From the NCBI RefSeq assembly GCF_019930045.1, contig NZ_JAHZQQ010000001.1, positions 62,001 through 126,000 on the forward strand: a DNA stretch of 64,000 bases, written 5' to 3'. Positions within the stretch are counted from its first letter, which is position 1. Each line of letters starts with the position of its first letter. Shown here one piece after another: positions 8,498-17,769 of the stretch. This DNA is from Streptococcus australis. GTDB lineage: Bacteria > Bacillota > Bacilli > Lactobacillales > Streptococcaceae. Made by a program: the position numbers and the translations under genes. Below the pieces are notes generated by a model that saw nothing but the letters and a program-made list of their open reading frames with translations, made no database searches and was not told the DNA's origin.

Positions 8498-9863
8498 AAC
8501 TTGTGATTAACTCCTTAATTAATTCAATATGGGTATAGTAGTCTGCAATTTTCACATTCTCATCCCCACCATGATCTCGACTATTGGCATTTCCAATACC
8601 AAAGGCTGCCATTGGAACTTGCAAGGCCTCAAAGACTGTATGCATGGGACCAGTGCCTGCAGTTGTCGGAAGGACACAGACCCCTTCTGGATAAAAGCGT
8701 TTGGCCAGATCAATCACATTGAGGATGGACGGCGCACTCATATCACTCCGATAGCTCATTTCCCCTAGTGTGAAAACAAGTTCAATCTTCCCAAAGCCAT
8801 TTTTATTCAACTGAGCACGAATCAATTCTAAGACTTGTTTGGGTTCCAGGCCTGGTACCAAACGAACTTCCATCTTGGCTCGAGCTTCTGCAGGGAGAAT
8901 CGTCTTGACACCTTGCCCCTGATATCCTGTCCCCAAACCTTCAATGTTCATGGCTGGCTCAAAATAAAAACGTTTCAAGAACTCACTTCGTTCCTCTTTC
9001 AAAATAGGCAATTGGAGATTATAGATTTCTGTCACATCGTCTGCCGTTTTATTGGCATAACGATCAATCAAGGCCAGTTCCCGCTCGTTAGGCTCCTCAA
9101 TCAATTCATAGAGGCCATCCACCAGGATCCGACCGTCTTTATCTCGTAGACTCGACAAAGCATTGAGCAGATACCAGGATGCTGAATCCACTACTCCACC
9201 ATAGCTGGAATGGATATCCACATCTGCACTTTTGACCACCATGTCAAAGGTCACAATCCCCTTGTTTCCACCTGAGATTTCCAGTTCTCCTTGTTGGTTG
9301 CGGGTACCTTGTTCCCAAACTAAGAGATCTGCCCCACGCAAATGCTTTTTGTGCTTGGATAGATACTTATCCAGATCGGTCGAAGCAGATTCTTCTGCCC
9401 CTTCGATAATGAAGGTAATGTTAACCGGCAGGTCGCCATTTTCACGGATATATTTTCGAATAGCCGTTAACCGCGCAGTAATATGACCCTTGTCGTCATC
9501 TACCCCTCGACCATACATGGTCCCGTAATGGACAGACAGCGTAAAGGGATCACTCGTCCAAGGTTGGTCACCATCTGCTGGAACTGTATCGTAATGGTTG
9601 TAGAAAATGATGGTCTTCGCATCCGGATTAGGTGAAACAAATTTAGCAATAACAAATGGCGCTGTGTAGCTGTCATCCACAGTTACCTTAGCCCCCGCAG
9701 CTGTGAAGATTTCTCCCAAGTAGGTTGCTACTTCTTTTAAACCAATCTTCTGGGCAAAGATAGACCGCTTGGAGATGAGGGTCCTCAGGACTTCAAAATA
9801 ATGCTGAGCCACCTCATCATTTTCAAATTTGCGTATTTGTTCTGTCTCTCTTGGATTGGACAT
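8490..9863 (-). CDS. M20-family metallopeptidase in methionine operon
   Basis: A di-zinc peptidase or deacylase of the M20/M25/M40 family, 457 residues. Visible metal-site motifs are [26 protein letters not shown] and, near the end, R-D-H-G-G. A lid/dimerisation domain sits in the middle. I choose the second ATG (9863), which has GGAGG 5 bp upstream; the first ATG is too close. Placement between metQ and metN suggests it trims methionine-containing dipeptides or N-acyl-methionine brought in by the transporter. That substrate is inference. Confidence 0.88.
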   Translation of the reverse strand: MSNPRETEQIRKFENDEVAQHYFEVLRTLISKRSIFAQKIGLKEVATYLGEIFTAAGAKVTVDDSYTAPFVIAKFVSPNPDAKTIIFYNHYDTVPADGDQPWTSDPFTLSVHYGTMYGRGVDDDKGHITARLTAIRKYIRENGDLPVNITFIIEGAEESASTDLDKYLSKHKKHLRGADLLVWEQGTRNQQGELEISGGNKGIVTFDMVVKSADVDIHSSYGGVVDSASWYLLNALSSLRDKDGRILVDGLYELIEEPNERELALIDRYANKTADDVTEIYNLQLPILKEERSEFLKRFYFEPAMNIEGLGTGYQGQGVKTILPAEARAKMEVRLVPGLEPKQVLELIRAQLNKNGFGKIELVFTLGEMSYRSDMSAPSILNVIDLAKRFYPEGVCVLPTTAGTGPMHTVFEALQVPMAAFGIGNANSRDHGGDENVKIADYYTHIELIKELITSYE

Positions 9864-9931
9864 CATTTCCTCCTTCTATACACGATAAGAGGTAGAGAAA
9901 ACCTTCTCCACCTCTCTATTCATCCTCTCAA

Positions 9932-10804
9932 TTACCAAACTGGTTGGTCCATACCGTCTGAAGATTCTTCAATGACTTTCTTCACGTTATCAGTATGGTA
10001 GGCTTTAATAATGGCTTCGATTGCTTTCGCTTTATCAGATGATTTCCAATCTTTCTTAGCTGCAATCAAGTTGTACCATTGTTTAGAGTTGCTGTTTGCT
10101 TTTTCTACAAAGAGAGCTTTCTTGTAATCAATACCTGCTTCACGAACAAAGGTGTTATTGATGATTGCTGCATCAACTGATGGAAGTGAAGAAGCTGTTT
10201 GAGAAGCGTCCAACTCAGAAATTGTCAAGTTCTTTGGATTGTCTTTGATGTTGCTGATAGTAGCCAATTCCCCATCTTTTGTATCCAACTTGATCAAACC
10301 AGCTGATTCCAATACATACAAGGCACGGCTTTCGTTTGTTGGGTCGTTTGGTACTGCAATCGTTCCTTTTTCAGGAATGTCTTTCACATCTGTGTATTTG
10401 TTCTTCCCATCTTTTGTACCAGAGTAAAGACGGATTGGCGCAATATAAGTATCTGCTACAGAAACTAGGTCTGCACTGTTTTCTTTGTTCCAGTTTTCAA
10501 GGTAGTTGTAATGTTGGAAAGCGTTGATATCCACATCCCCATCACGAACAGCTTGGTTTGGTTGAGAATAGTCTGTAAACTCAGTGAATTCCAACTTGAT
10601 GTTAGCTTTTGCATCATCCAAGTTCTTTTGCACTTCTTTCCAACGAGCTTCTTCTGTATCGCTTAAGCTCATCACCCCAACTTTAACAGTTGTCACACCA
10701 TCTTTATCAGATGATTTAGATGATTTTGAAGACCCACATGCTGCTAAGGCAAAGGTTGCAACGGTAGCAAGAGCTGCTACACCAAAAAGTTTTGTTAATT
10801 TCAT
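9932..10804 (-). CDS. metQ: Methionine-binding lipoprotein
   Basis: NlpA/MetQ-family substrate-binding lipoprotein that captures methionine (and possibly peptides containing it) at the cell surface. The 290-residue protein starts with a lipoprotein signal peptide ending in L-A-A-C, lipidated Cys23, followed by a Ser/Lys linker. Characteristic MetQ segments are D-V-D-I-N-A-F-Q-H-Y and A-V-P-N-D-P-T-N-E-S-R-A-L. It is separated by 65 bp from the M20 gene and 32 bp from the other lipoprotein gene upstream. Confidence 0.94.
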   Translation of the reverse strand: MKLTKLFGVAALATVATFALAACGSSKSSKSSDKDGVTTVKVGVMSLSDTEEARWKEVQKNLDDAKANIKLEFTEFTDYSQPNQAVRDGDVDINAFQHYNYLENWNKENSADLVSVADTYIAPIRLYSGTKDGKNKYTDVKDIPEKGTIAVPNDPTNESRALYVLESAGLIKLDTKDGELATISNIKDNPKNLTISELDASQTASSLPSVDAAIINNTFVREAGIDYKKALFVEKANSNSKQWYNLIAAKKDWKSSDKAKAIEAIIKAYHTDNVKKVIEESSDGMDQPVW

Positions 10805-10836
10805 ATTCTTTCTCCTTATGATGTTTTTAAATAACC

Positions 10837-11664
10837 TTATTTAATATCAGAAGCTTCTGGAAGGTAAGTTCCACCGAAGTACTTCTTAGACAATTTTTCC
10901 AGTGTCCCATCTTCGTACAACTCTTTGATCCGTTTGTTGACGAAGGTTTCCAATTCTTTCTCACCTTTGGCAAGGATTGGGTATACGTATGGTTGTTGAT
11001 CGCTTGGTAGTTCGATGACCTCCAAGTTATCCAAGCCTTGGTCCTTGATGATGGCCTCAACTGTCAAGCGTTCAAAAATCTTATAATCCGAACGGCCATC
11101 GCTCAAATTAGACAGAATGGATTGGATGGTCCCCTCTGTATATTTGAGCTCTGTTGGATTGTCCTTATGCTCTTTATTGTAGGCTTCCAATTGTTTCGCT
11201 GTAGAAGTTCCTTGGATGACCTCTGTAGACTTGCCACCGATATCATCTAATGACTTGATGCCTGAATCTTTACGGACTACTAAGACCACTGGGTTCTTAG
11301 CGTAAGGATTTGGGTACAAGTATTTCTCCGCACGTTTTTTATCGTAGCTAAGGTTGCTGACACCGATTTGGTAACGATCTCCGTCTAAACCAGCAAAGAT
11401 AGAAGACCACTCTGTCTTATTAAAGTTGACTTCGTATTTATCTGAACCTTTGAAGATTTCACGCATAACTTCGATTTCGTAACCAGTCAATTCCCCATCC
11501 TTATCATAGGTGAAGGGTTTGGTTGTCCCAACTGTTGCGACTTCAATGGTCCGTTTTCCACTTGATTTACTTGATGACTTGGATGAGCAGGCAACCAAAG
11601 TCCCAACTGCAGCTAAGCCCACAAGGCTCAAAGCAACATATTTGATGAATTTATTCAATTTCAT
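10837..11664 (-). CDS. Family 3 amino-acid-binding lipoprotein, first gene of operon
   Basis: A periplasmic-binding-protein-like (SBP_bac_3) lipoprotein of 275 residues with lipobox L-V-A-C (Cys26), Ser-rich linker and the family motif [10 protein letters not shown]. Polar amino acids such as cystine are usual ligands of this family. No cognate family-3 permease or ATPase is in the operon, so it is either an orphan receptor or feeds a transporter encoded elsewhere. It opens the eight-gene methionine/SAM operon and has a GGAG site before the ATG. Confidence 0.88.
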   Translation of the reverse strand: MKLNKFIKYVALSLVGLAAVGTLVACSSKSSSKSSGKRTIEVATVGTTKPFTYDKDGELTGYEIEVMREIFKGSDKYEVNFNKTEWSSIFAGLDGDRYQIGVSNLSYDKKRAEKYLYPNPYAKNPVVLVVRKDSGIKSLDDIGGKSTEVIQGTSTAKQLEAYNKEHKDNPTELKYTEGTIQSILSNLSDGRSDYKIFERLTVEAIIKDQGLDNLEVIELPSDQQPYVYPILAKGEKELETFVNKRIKELYEDGTLEKLSKKYFGGTYLPEASDIK

Positions 11665-11748
11665 TTGTTCTCCTTTTTCACTAAAATTGTTTATTCCTCT
11701 GTAAAAAAACAGCTTTTTCCATCATATCAAAATTCCTAACTCTTGGGT

Positions 11749-11793
11749 ATTATATTTTCTTTATAGAGGTGATAGGTTTTATCTATCACCTCT
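11749..11793 (-). promoter_or_regulatory. MET-box-like palindrome and -10 upstream of the Met operon
   Basis: A minus-strand -10 TATAAT (11749-11754) lies about 85 bp before the first lipoprotein gene with no good -35. Immediately upstream is a perfect 11-bp inverted repeat (11765-11775 with 11783-11793). Its central 17 bp (11771-11787) match 11 of 16 defined positions of the streptococcal MET-box as I remember it (TATAGTTtnaAACTATA). This suggests activator-dependent control by MtaR/MetR. The hairpin also begins at the stop of the upstream amidohydrolase gene but lacks a U-tract, so a terminator role is less likely. Confidence 0.45.
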
Positions 11794-12935
11794 CATTTGG
11801 TTGAGAATTTTTCCAGCAAAGCGAGGGCATTTTCAACGTAATATGGAACCGATACCGCAAAAGCCGCGTCATCTATGATCATGCTATCATGGTGGAGATC
11901 CGGTGCATCCGCTGCACCATTGGATCCTATAAAAGCAAAGACTCCCGGGATCTTCTCTTGATAGAAGGCAAAATCTTCACCCGCTGTCGACGGCTGAGCC
12001 TCCACAACTTCTGCGAAAGACTTGGACCAGCGAAAGACTTTTTTAGCCAAGACCTTATCATTATAGGTAACCGGTGGTGTCTTGCCCCAATCAAATTGGA
12101 CCATGACTCCGGTACTGTTAGAGATCTGTTCGATCACGCGAATGAAGTCCGCCTTGAGACGTTTCTGGAGATCCGGATTAAAGGTTCGAATGGTTCCTTC
12201 GAAGTAACCAGACTTGGGAAGAACATTCCAGGTTGAACCAGCTTCGATATGGGTCACCGATAGGACAGCTGTCTCAAATGGCGAAACCGTACGAGAGACC
12301 AAGGTCTGCAACTGCTGGACCATACTAGTAATCGCTACAACAGTATCCAAACCGAGATCCGGTCGAGCCGCATGACTGCTCACTCCAGTGACAGTCACCT
12401 TGAACTTTTCAACTCCAGCCATCATGGCGCCTGGACGCAGGGCCAACTGACCCGCAGGCAATGACGGCATGTTGTGAAATCCAAGGATGGCTTGGACATC
12501 TTCGAGGAGTCCGGTTGCTAATACCGCAGATGCTCCCTCAGAAGTCTCTTCAGCCGGCTGAAAAATTAACCGAACCGTTCCCTTTAAGTCAGCCTCCATA
12601 CCCTTTAGGACTTCTGCAGCCCCTAAGAGGCTGACCTGGTGGAAATCATGGCCACAGGCATGCATGACACCAGGGTTTTGGCTTTGGTAGTCGAGACCCG
12701 TGTTCTCCTGAATCGGGAGGGCATCAATATCTGCTCGAAGAGCAATGACTGGTTTACCGCTTCCGATTTCAGCAATCAGACCAGTTTTTAATCCACTGTT
12801 TAAAATGCGTACACCTAGCTTTTCCAAATAGGCTTTGAGATAAGCTGTGGTTTGGTATTCTTGTCCAGACAACTCTGGATGCTGATGCACATAATGCCGA
12901 ACGGGCACTAGATGTTCATAGGAAAATGATACCAT
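11793..12935 (-). CDS. M20D amidohydrolase (hippurate hydrolase-like)
   Basis: A metal-dependent N-acyl-amino-acid amidohydrolase of 380 residues in the M20D family (hippuricase, IAA-amino-acid hydrolase, N-acetyl-diaminopimelate deacetylase relatives). Motifs seen are H-Q-H-P-E-L-S-G-Q-E near the N-terminus, A-L-R-A-D-I-D-A-L-P, H-A-C-G-H-D-F-H and Q-P-A-E-E. The ATG at 12935 has AGGGG 8 bp upstream; the ATG 21 bp further out has no ribosome site. Exact substrate cannot be told. It reads toward the Met operon but is separated by the promoter region there. Confidence 0.88.
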   Translation of the reverse strand: MVSFSYEHLVPVRHYVHQHPELSGQEYQTTAYLKAYLEKLGVRILNSGLKTGLIAEIGSGKPVIALRADIDALPIQENTGLDYQSQNPGVMHACGHDFHQVSLLGAAEVLKGMEADLKGTVRLIFQPAEETSEGASAVLATGLLEDVQAILGFHNMPSLPAGQLALRPGAMMAGVEKFKVTVTGVSSHAARPDLGLDTVVAITSMVQQLQTLVSRTVSPFETAVLSVTHIEAGSTWNVLPKSGYFEGTIRTFNPDLQKRLKADFIRVIEQISNSTGVMVQFDWGKTPPVTYNDKVLAKKVFRWSKSFAEVVEAQPSTAGEDFAFYQEKIPGVFAFIGSNGAADAPDLHHDSMIIDDAAFAVSVPYYVENALALLEKFSTK

Positions 12936-13076
12936 TTCTCGTCCCCTTTCTAGCATAGTTCTATTCTATCACTGCCTCCCCTATTCGTCTAATTCCTATT
13001 TTTTTCTCTAAGTTATAGCCAGGGGCTATAACACTTTTTATTACTTCATACTCGTTCCTTAAAAAGCCACGCTAGA

Positions 13077-13111
13077 AGAAAAAAACCTTTGAAGAAATTA
13101 TCTTCAAAGGT
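13077..13111 (-). terminator. Terminator of yebC
   Basis: An 11-bp perfect stem (13085-13095 with 13101-13111, loop AATTA) is preceded on the plus strand by an A-run, which gives a U-tract on the minus strand. Confidence 0.88.
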
Positions 13112-13120
13112 CTACTTCTA

Positions 13121-13837
13121 TTAGAATCCATCTACGTTAGTGTAGATTTTTTGCACGTCCTCATCGTCTTCAAGAACGCTGTAAAGTTTTTCAAAGGTTT
13201 CCAAATCTTCACCCGACAACTCAACTTCTGATTGAGGAATCATTTCCAATTCAGTTACTTGGAATTCTTCGATACCAGATTCCCGCAAAGCAACAATCGC
13301 TTTGTGAAGGTCAGTTGGAGCAGTGTAAACTGTAATAGTTCCTTGTTCTGCTTCAACATCGTCTACATCGACATCTGCTTCAAGCAAAAGCTCAAAGATA
13401 GCATCCGCATCATCACCCGCAAATACGATGACACCCTTGTTGTCAAAGAGGTAAGACACAGAACCTGAAGCTCCCATGTTACCGCCGTTTTTACCAAAAG
13501 CCGCACGGACATTGGCAGCTGTACGGTTGACATTTGACGTCAAGGTATCAACGATCAACATAGAACCATTTGGTCCAAATCCTTCATAACGTCCTTCTGT
13601 AAAGGTTTCGTCTGTATTTCCTTTTGCCTTATCGATCGCTTTATCAATCACGTGTTTTGGCACTTGCGCTTGTTTAGCACGGTCGATAACGAATTTCAAA
13701 GCAGTATTCAATTCTGGATCTGGCTCACCTTTTTTAGCGGCTACATAGATTTCAACTCCGAATTTCGCATATACTTTTGAGTTAGCACCATCTTTGGCAG
13801 TTTTCTTGGCTACAATATTGGCCCATTTACGTCCCAT
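13121..13837 (-). CDS. YebC/PmpR family protein
   Basis: A 238-residue member of the TACO1/YebC family, named for regulators such as PmpR but also linked to ribosome function (YebC proteins help translate proline-rich stretches). The N-terminus [13 protein letters not shown] and the segment [14 protein letters not shown] are family signatures. Length is standard. It is monocistronic with its own terminator. Confidence 0.93.
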   Translation of the reverse strand: MGRKWANIVAKKTAKDGANSKVYAKFGVEIYVAAKKGEPDPELNTALKFVIDRAKQAQVPKHVIDKAIDKAKGNTDETFTEGRYEGFGPNGSMLIVDTLTSNVNRTAANVRAAFGKNGGNMGASGSVSYLFDNKGVIVFAGDDADAIFELLLEADVDVDDVEAEQGTITVYTAPTDLHKAIVALRESGIEEFQVTELEMIPQSEVELSGEDLETFEKLYSVLEDDEDVQKIYTNVDGF

Positions 13838-14011
13838 GAGGATTCTCCTTGTGTTTGATTCATATTATTTTCAATCTTTAACATTATATCACAAATCGTC
13901 CACATTAGACTAGATTTTTCTATTTTTAGCTGGGGATTCATGGGAATTTTCTATGAGGTGGAAACTTGAAATAGCTAGTTCAATTATCAAAAAAGCCTCT
14001 CTGTTAGAGAC

Positions 14012-14266
14012 TTAGTAATGATCTTTAAAAGAGAGGAAAGCGACACCTGACTCATCTAGCATATAAATCAGGCGATTTTCTGCATCAATCCGCCTTGACC
14101 ATGCTCCTTGAAAGTCATATTTCAAGGGTTCAGGTTTACCAATCCCTGCAAATGGATCCCTTTGAATCTCCTTAATCAGGCTATTAATCCGCTTCAGTGT
14201 TTTTTTGTCCTGACTTTGCCAGTAACAATAATCCTTCCAGGCATCTTCTGTAAACTTGAGTAACAT
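14012..14266 (-). CDS. yoeB: YoeB-family mRNA interferase toxin
   Basis: Ribosome-dependent endoribonuclease toxin of 84 residues (Txe/YoeB, RelE superfamily). It keeps the C-terminal F-K-D-H-Y ending with the conserved His-Tyr, and W-S-R-R-I-D-A-E-N-R-L-I-Y, which contains the catalytic arginine region. It starts 3 bp after the antitoxin stop, as in other yefM-yoeB operons. The gene appears intact. Its neighbour tmcAL is also the neighbour of yefM-yoeB in the pneumococcus, as I recall, so the module looks ancestral here rather than newly acquired. Confidence 0.94.
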   Translation of the reverse strand: MLLKFTEDAWKDYCYWQSQDKKTLKRINSLIKEIQRDPFAGIGKPEPLKYDFQGAWSRRIDAENRLIYMLDESGVAFLSFKDHY

Positions 14267-14269
14267 CCG

Positions 14270-14524
14270 TTACCCCTCAATCTCATGGAGTTGAACCTGA
14301 CCAGCTCGGACTTCTGCCATGCCCCGCAAGACCTTATCTGACAATTCCTTGTTCTGAGCTAGTCTTAGGGTTTCTTGTAGGCTGTCCCACTCGCTCTTAG
14401 AAATAACCACAATATCTTCGTCTGGATTCTTATTCACGACTGTCAAAGGCTCAAACTCATCATTCACCTTCTTCATATAATCCTTCAAATGATTGCGGAA
14501 TGTTGAATAAACGACTGCTTCCAT
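14270..14524 (-). CDS. yefM: YefM-family antitoxin
   Basis: An 84-residue antitoxin with a Phd/YefM DNA-binding N-terminus (A-V-V-Y-S-T-F-R-N-H) and a C-terminal tail that wraps and inhibits YoeB. I place the start at the third codon of the longest frame (14524), which has GAGG 7 bp upstream; the first ATG overlaps that site. The YefM-YoeB complex is expected to repress this operon through the palindrome upstream. Confidence 0.93.
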   Translation of the reverse strand: MEAVVYSTFRNHLKDYMKKVNDEFEPLTVVNKNPDEDIVVISKSEWDSLQETLRLAQNKELSDKVLRGMAEVRAGQVQLHEIEG

Positions 14525-14554
14525 TACCATACCTCATTCTACCTATTTTCTATT

Positions 14555-14598
14555 ATTATACATGAAAAAGAAAAACTTGTCAGGAACTTGTACAAGTT
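14555..14598 (-). promoter_or_regulatory. yefM-yoeB promoter and palindromic operator
   Basis: Minus strand: -35 CTGACA (14578-14583), 17-bp spacer, -10 TATAAT (14555-14560). A perfect 14-bp palindrome AACTTGTACAAGTT (14585-14598) abuts the -35 and contains the TGTACA core known for YefM operators. A partial copy (AAACTTGT, 14573-14580) overlaps the -35, giving a long-site plus short-site layout as in E. coli. Confidence 0.75.
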
Positions 14599-14652
14599 TT
14601 TCCTCTCCACTTAATTATTCGTAAAAAGTTTCTAAATTTGGTAAAAATAATC

Positions 14653-14681
14653 TACTGTCTAAAAAGAATTTTTAGACAGTA
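14653..14681. repeat. 13-bp perfect inverted repeat
   Basis: TACTGTCTAAAAA and its complement (14653-14665, 14669-14681) form a hairpin with a 3-nt loop between tmcAL and yefM. There is no clean U-tract. It may act as a weak terminator for tmcAL or be a binding site. Confidence 0.5.
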
Positions 14682-14772
14682 AATAAACACTGTTTCCGTA
14701 AATCATAAAACTTCTTGCCATATGTGACAAAGATGTCTTTGTTATGTGGGCATAGGGGGAGCGTAAGACTGT

Positions 14773-15867
14773 TTATTCTTCCACTCTCACCGGCACCCGA
14801 CCCCAGGTCTGCTCTGGCAATTGGGGATGGCCTAACTGATACACCTGATCCGCTTGCTGGGTCAAACTGTCCCAAGGTTCCTTACCAATCCGCGTCACCA
14901 AGTCCACTTGACCTTTTAGTGACTTGAGGTGAGCTTGGCCTTTTGCGGAAAATCCTAAGACATGAATGGCATCGGGCGATTCTTGATCCATCGCCCCTAC
15001 CAAGATATAAGTCAAAATGCGACGGACACGCGCCTTGGTATAGCGCTTGGTTGCCACTTTCTCCACCAAGTCTTCCACAGAACTCGCGCTTCGAATGGCA
15101 TCCCTTATCCGACTAGCCAACTCTTCATTGACCTGAAAAATCTGTGTCAGCTCCGGATGGGTTAGGATTTGATAACGGAGCAATTGATAGTAATCCTCCC
15201 AAGATACCTTTGGAGCCGACTGAAAGAGTTGGCTATTGGGCATGAATCGGTCGACAAAGTCCTGATCATCCTTGTGTAGGCGTAGACTAGTTGCAGAAGC
15301 AAAAGCCACCTCTTTTTCTTCCGAATGGTAACCCGCACCTTGACGTTGGATAGGCTTGAGCGCAATCCCCTTCCCAGCACAAGCCTTGGCATAAGCCAAG
15401 CCCAGGATATGGTTGGGAGTATCCCCTGTGAACTCCACTCCAGCAAAGGTTTCCCACATTTTTTGGGTCTTCTGTGGATAGGATAAATCGTCAGGAAGGC
15501 TTCGCAAGAAAGCTTCCATTTCCACTTCTTTCTCAGAGTAAATAGTTGCAATCGCTTGGTAGTCTAAGACCTCTTCTGTCCCAAAGGTCAATTGGTCGAT
15601 TCCCAGACGGGACAAGATCTCTACCGCTCCCTTGGCAAAATGATCAGCCGACTGAACAGCTACTAGAAAGGGGAGCTCGACCACCAGGTCTGCTCCATTT
15701 TCCAAAGCCATCTGCGCGCGAATCCACTTGTCTACAATGGCAGGCTCGCCACGTTGGACAAAATTCCCAGACATGGCAACGATTTTCAGCCCTTCTGCCT
15801 GTTCCAGCAGGTACTTGTGCCCATTGTGAAAAGGATTAAATTCTACAATAATACCTGTAACTGTCAT
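14773..15867 (-). CDS. tmcAL: tRNA(Met) cytidine acetate ligase
   Basis: TmcAL (YlbM, COG1323) uses acetate and ATP to make N4-acetylcytidine at the wobble position of elongator tRNA-Met. The 364-residue protein opens with [13 protein letters not shown], the HxGH-type nucleotidyltransferase motif that binds ATP. Later segments include [13 protein letters not shown] and a helical C-terminal half. It lies 6 bp after the methyltransferase gene, so the two are co-transcribed. Confidence 0.92.
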   Translation of the reverse strand: MTVTGIIVEFNPFHNGHKYLLEQAEGLKIVAMSGNFVQRGEPAIVDKWIRAQMALENGADLVVELPFLVAVQSADHFAKGAVEILSRLGIDQLTFGTEEVLDYQAIATIYSEKEVEMEAFLRSLPDDLSYPQKTQKMWETFAGVEFTGDTPNHILGLAYAKACAGKGIALKPIQRQGAGYHSEEKEVAFASATSLRLHKDDQDFVDRFMPNSQLFQSAPKVSWEDYYQLLRYQILTHPELTQIFQVNEELASRIRDAIRSASSVEDLVEKVATKRYTKARVRRILTYILVGAMDQESPDAIHVLGFSAKGQAHLKSLKGQVDLVTRIGKEPWDSLTQQADQVYQLGHPQLPEQTWGRVPVRVEE

Positions 15868-15873
15868 GCTATC

Positions 15874-16614
15874 CTACTTCTGCGCTACGAAAAACCATCG
15901 TTTGCTGGTCTTTGTTGGGGCCTTATCTTCAAAGTCCGCGTACAATTTGAAAGATTTAAAGCCAGCCTGCTCCAGCAAAATGTCATAGGTTAAAACTTCA
16001 TAGGTCCGCTCCTCATGGACTTCATCGTGCCGACTAAAGCTGCCATCCTCCTCTTGGACAAAGAAAGTCAGCTCATGGACGATCGAGTGAGGGGCTTCAT
16101 CCTCATAGGTATCCCAGAGCATGGCAAAATCTTCTGCATTTTCGTGGTAAGAATAGCCTGGGAAAACCTCATCCATCTGATAGGTTGAATGGACATCAAA
16201 GATAAAGACCCCGTCTTCGTTAAGCGCATTGTAGACTTCTTTGAAGACATCTCCCACTTCCACCTCGTCCTGCATATAGCAGATGGAATCAGAGTAGCAG
16301 GTCACAAAATCGTAGGTACCCGCTTGCGACAAGTCCAACATATTGCCCTCGATAAAATCAATCTTTTGCTTGGCTGAAGCCGCTCTTTTTTCAGCAATCT
16401 TCAGCATGTCAGCACTCAGGTCTAATCCTGTCACGTCAAATCCAGCTTGGGAAAAGCGGACAGACTGAATCCCTGTTCCACAAGCTAATTCCAGTAATCT
16501 TTTCTTATCTTTTGTCTTTGGGAGATGGCGGAGGGAAAAATCCGTCCATAAATCATACAAACTATCATCCATAACCGCATCGTAGACAGCCGCAAACGTT
16601 TCATAAGTCGCCAT
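15874..16614 (-). CDS. Class I SAM-dependent methyltransferase
   Basis: A 246-residue Rossmann-fold methyltransferase. Motif I reads L-E-L-A-C-G-T-G and is followed by L-D-L-S-A-D-M-L. No substrate is known to me for this streptococcal protein, which habitually travels with tmcAL and rsfS. I place the start at M-A-T-Y-E-T-F (16614); longer frames add an atypical tail and neither start has a strong ribosome site. A tRNA or ribosome-related target would suit the context but is not shown. Confidence 0.85.
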   Translation of the reverse strand: MATYETFAAVYDAVMDDSLYDLWTDFSLRHLPKTKDKKRLLELACGTGIQSVRFSQAGFDVTGLDLSADMLKIAEKRAASAKQKIDFIEGNMLDLSQAGTYDFVTCYSDSICYMQDEVEVGDVFKEVYNALNEDGVFIFDVHSTYQMDEVFPGYSYHENAEDFAMLWDTYEDEAPHSIVHELTFFVQEEDGSFSRHDEVHEERTYEVLTYDILLEQAGFKSFKLYADFEDKAPTKTSKRWFFVAQK

Positions 16615-16789
16615 ATTCATGATACAAAGAGCGTTAAAAGTATAAAGAAAATAGGAAACTTCTTGCTGTATCATCAGATACAAAGGAAGTGAGTCTTTTT
16701 CTCACAGCTTTTAGCTCGTGTTCAATTAAGAAAATAACCAAACACGAGGCTCCATCCTTTCTTTCCATAGAATTTCAATTTAACCAACA

Positions 16790-16815
16790 AAACTCAGTTG
16801 CTGCCAACTGAGTTT
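16790..16815 (-). terminator. Terminator-like hairpin after rsfS
   Basis: A 10-bp perfect stem (16790-16799 with 16806-16815) lies 7 bp downstream of the rsfS stop. The U-tract on the minus strand is short and interrupted, so read-through into the methyltransferase gene is possible. Confidence 0.7.
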
Positions 16816-16821
16816 GCCTGC

Positions 16822-17175
16822 TTATGCTAGGGCTGCTGAAAGATCGACAGCACTTGCTTCGTGCCATAGCTTTTCTAGATTATAGTGGGTACGCATTTCT
16901 TCTGAGAAGACATGGACCACCACACCACCTAAGTCAAGAAGGACCCAACCTCCAGCTGAGTCACCTTCGACGTGGCTGGCATTGCCACCAGCTTCAACGA
17001 CTTTCTCGCGAATATTTTCAGCAATCGCATCCAACTGACGGCTGTTCATAGAGCTCGTGATAACAAAGTAATCGGTCACGCTGGTCAAGCTTTGAACATC
17101 CAAAGCCACAATATCTTCCGCGCGCTTTTCATCGGCAGCTTTAACAACAAGTTCAAGTAATTCTTTTTCTTTCAT
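16822..17175 (-). CDS. rsfS: Ribosome silencing factor RsfS
   Basis: RsfS (YbeB/Iojap family) binds ribosomal protein uL14 and prevents joining of the subunits when nutrients run low. The 117-residue protein contains [10 protein letters not shown] and the segment [16 protein letters not shown] typical of the family. Its ATG directly follows the yqeK stop with an AGAGGA ribosome site. Confidence 0.95.
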   Translation of the reverse strand: MKEKELLELVVKAADEKRAEDIVALDVQSLTSVTDYFVITSSMNSRQLDAIAENIREKVVEAGGNASHVEGDSAGGWVLLDLGGVVVHVFSEEMRTHYNLEKLWHEASAVDLSAALA

Positions 17176-17769
17176 TTAGTCCTCTTTCAAATACTTCACA
17201 AAGGCGTTATAGGTTTCAAGGGTTTGGGGATAAATGGGCAACCCTTGGTGGGCTAGATGTTCGACTGTGCGAGCTGTCTCATAGGCCACGGCACGATCCA
17301 AGGAGACTTGAGCGATTTCTCGCGCTTGATCCACCCCTGGAAAGGCCCGGTTATGCTCAATATAATCTGCCACATAGACAATCTTGTCTAAGGTTGACAT
17401 CTGTCCACTCCCAACCGTATGAATCTCAATACTACGAAGAATGGCTGGATCTGTTAGTCCGAGATCTTCTTGGATCTTATAAATCCCTACCATCCCATGC
17501 CAGACATTGTTGCCCCAGTTTTTTAATGCTGGATCCAGCTCATAGCGATCGATCAAGTCCAGAAATTCCTGATCTGATAATTTCTTGGCGTAGTCATGTA
17601 ATAGACCGGCTAGGCCAGCCTGCTCTTCATCTGCCCCATAGCGCTTAGCTAATTCACGAGCAGCCTTCTCAACCCCTAAACAATGGGTTAGGCGTTTTTC
17701 CGGAAGGATTTGGCCCATTTTTTCGAGCAAGACCTCTCGAGAAAAGCCGAGATAGTTTTCATAGGTCAT
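17176..17769 (-). CDS. yqeK: HD-domain diadenosine tetraphosphatase-like YqeK
   Basis: YqeK enzymes are HD-domain symmetrical Ap4A hydrolases that split Ap4A to two ADP. The 197-residue protein has the paired metal motifs: H-C-L-G-V-E near the start, G-L-L-H-D-Y-A-K-K (the HD pair), and H-G-M-V-G plus I-E-I-H-T-V-G. The start ATG (17769) overlaps the nadD stop as TAATG; the longer frame upstream only reads nadD in another frame. It is translationally coupled to nadD. Confidence 0.92.
   Translation of the reverse strand: MTYENYLGFSREVLLEKMGQILPEKRLTHCLGVEKAARELAKRYGADEEQAGLAGLLHDYAKKLSDQEFLDLIDRYELDPALKNWGNNVWHGMVGIYKIQEDLGLTDPAILRSIEIHTVGSGQMSTLDKIVYVADYIEHNRAFPGVDQAREIAQVSLDRAVAYETARTVEHLAHQGLPIYPQTLETYNAFVKYLKED

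Noticed and set aside
11665-11792. S-box, T-box or other methionine riboswitch ahead of the Met operon
   Set aside because: The region between the -10 and the first gene is about 85 bp and shows no multi-stem aptamer or terminator/antiterminator pair, only the palindrome already listed.
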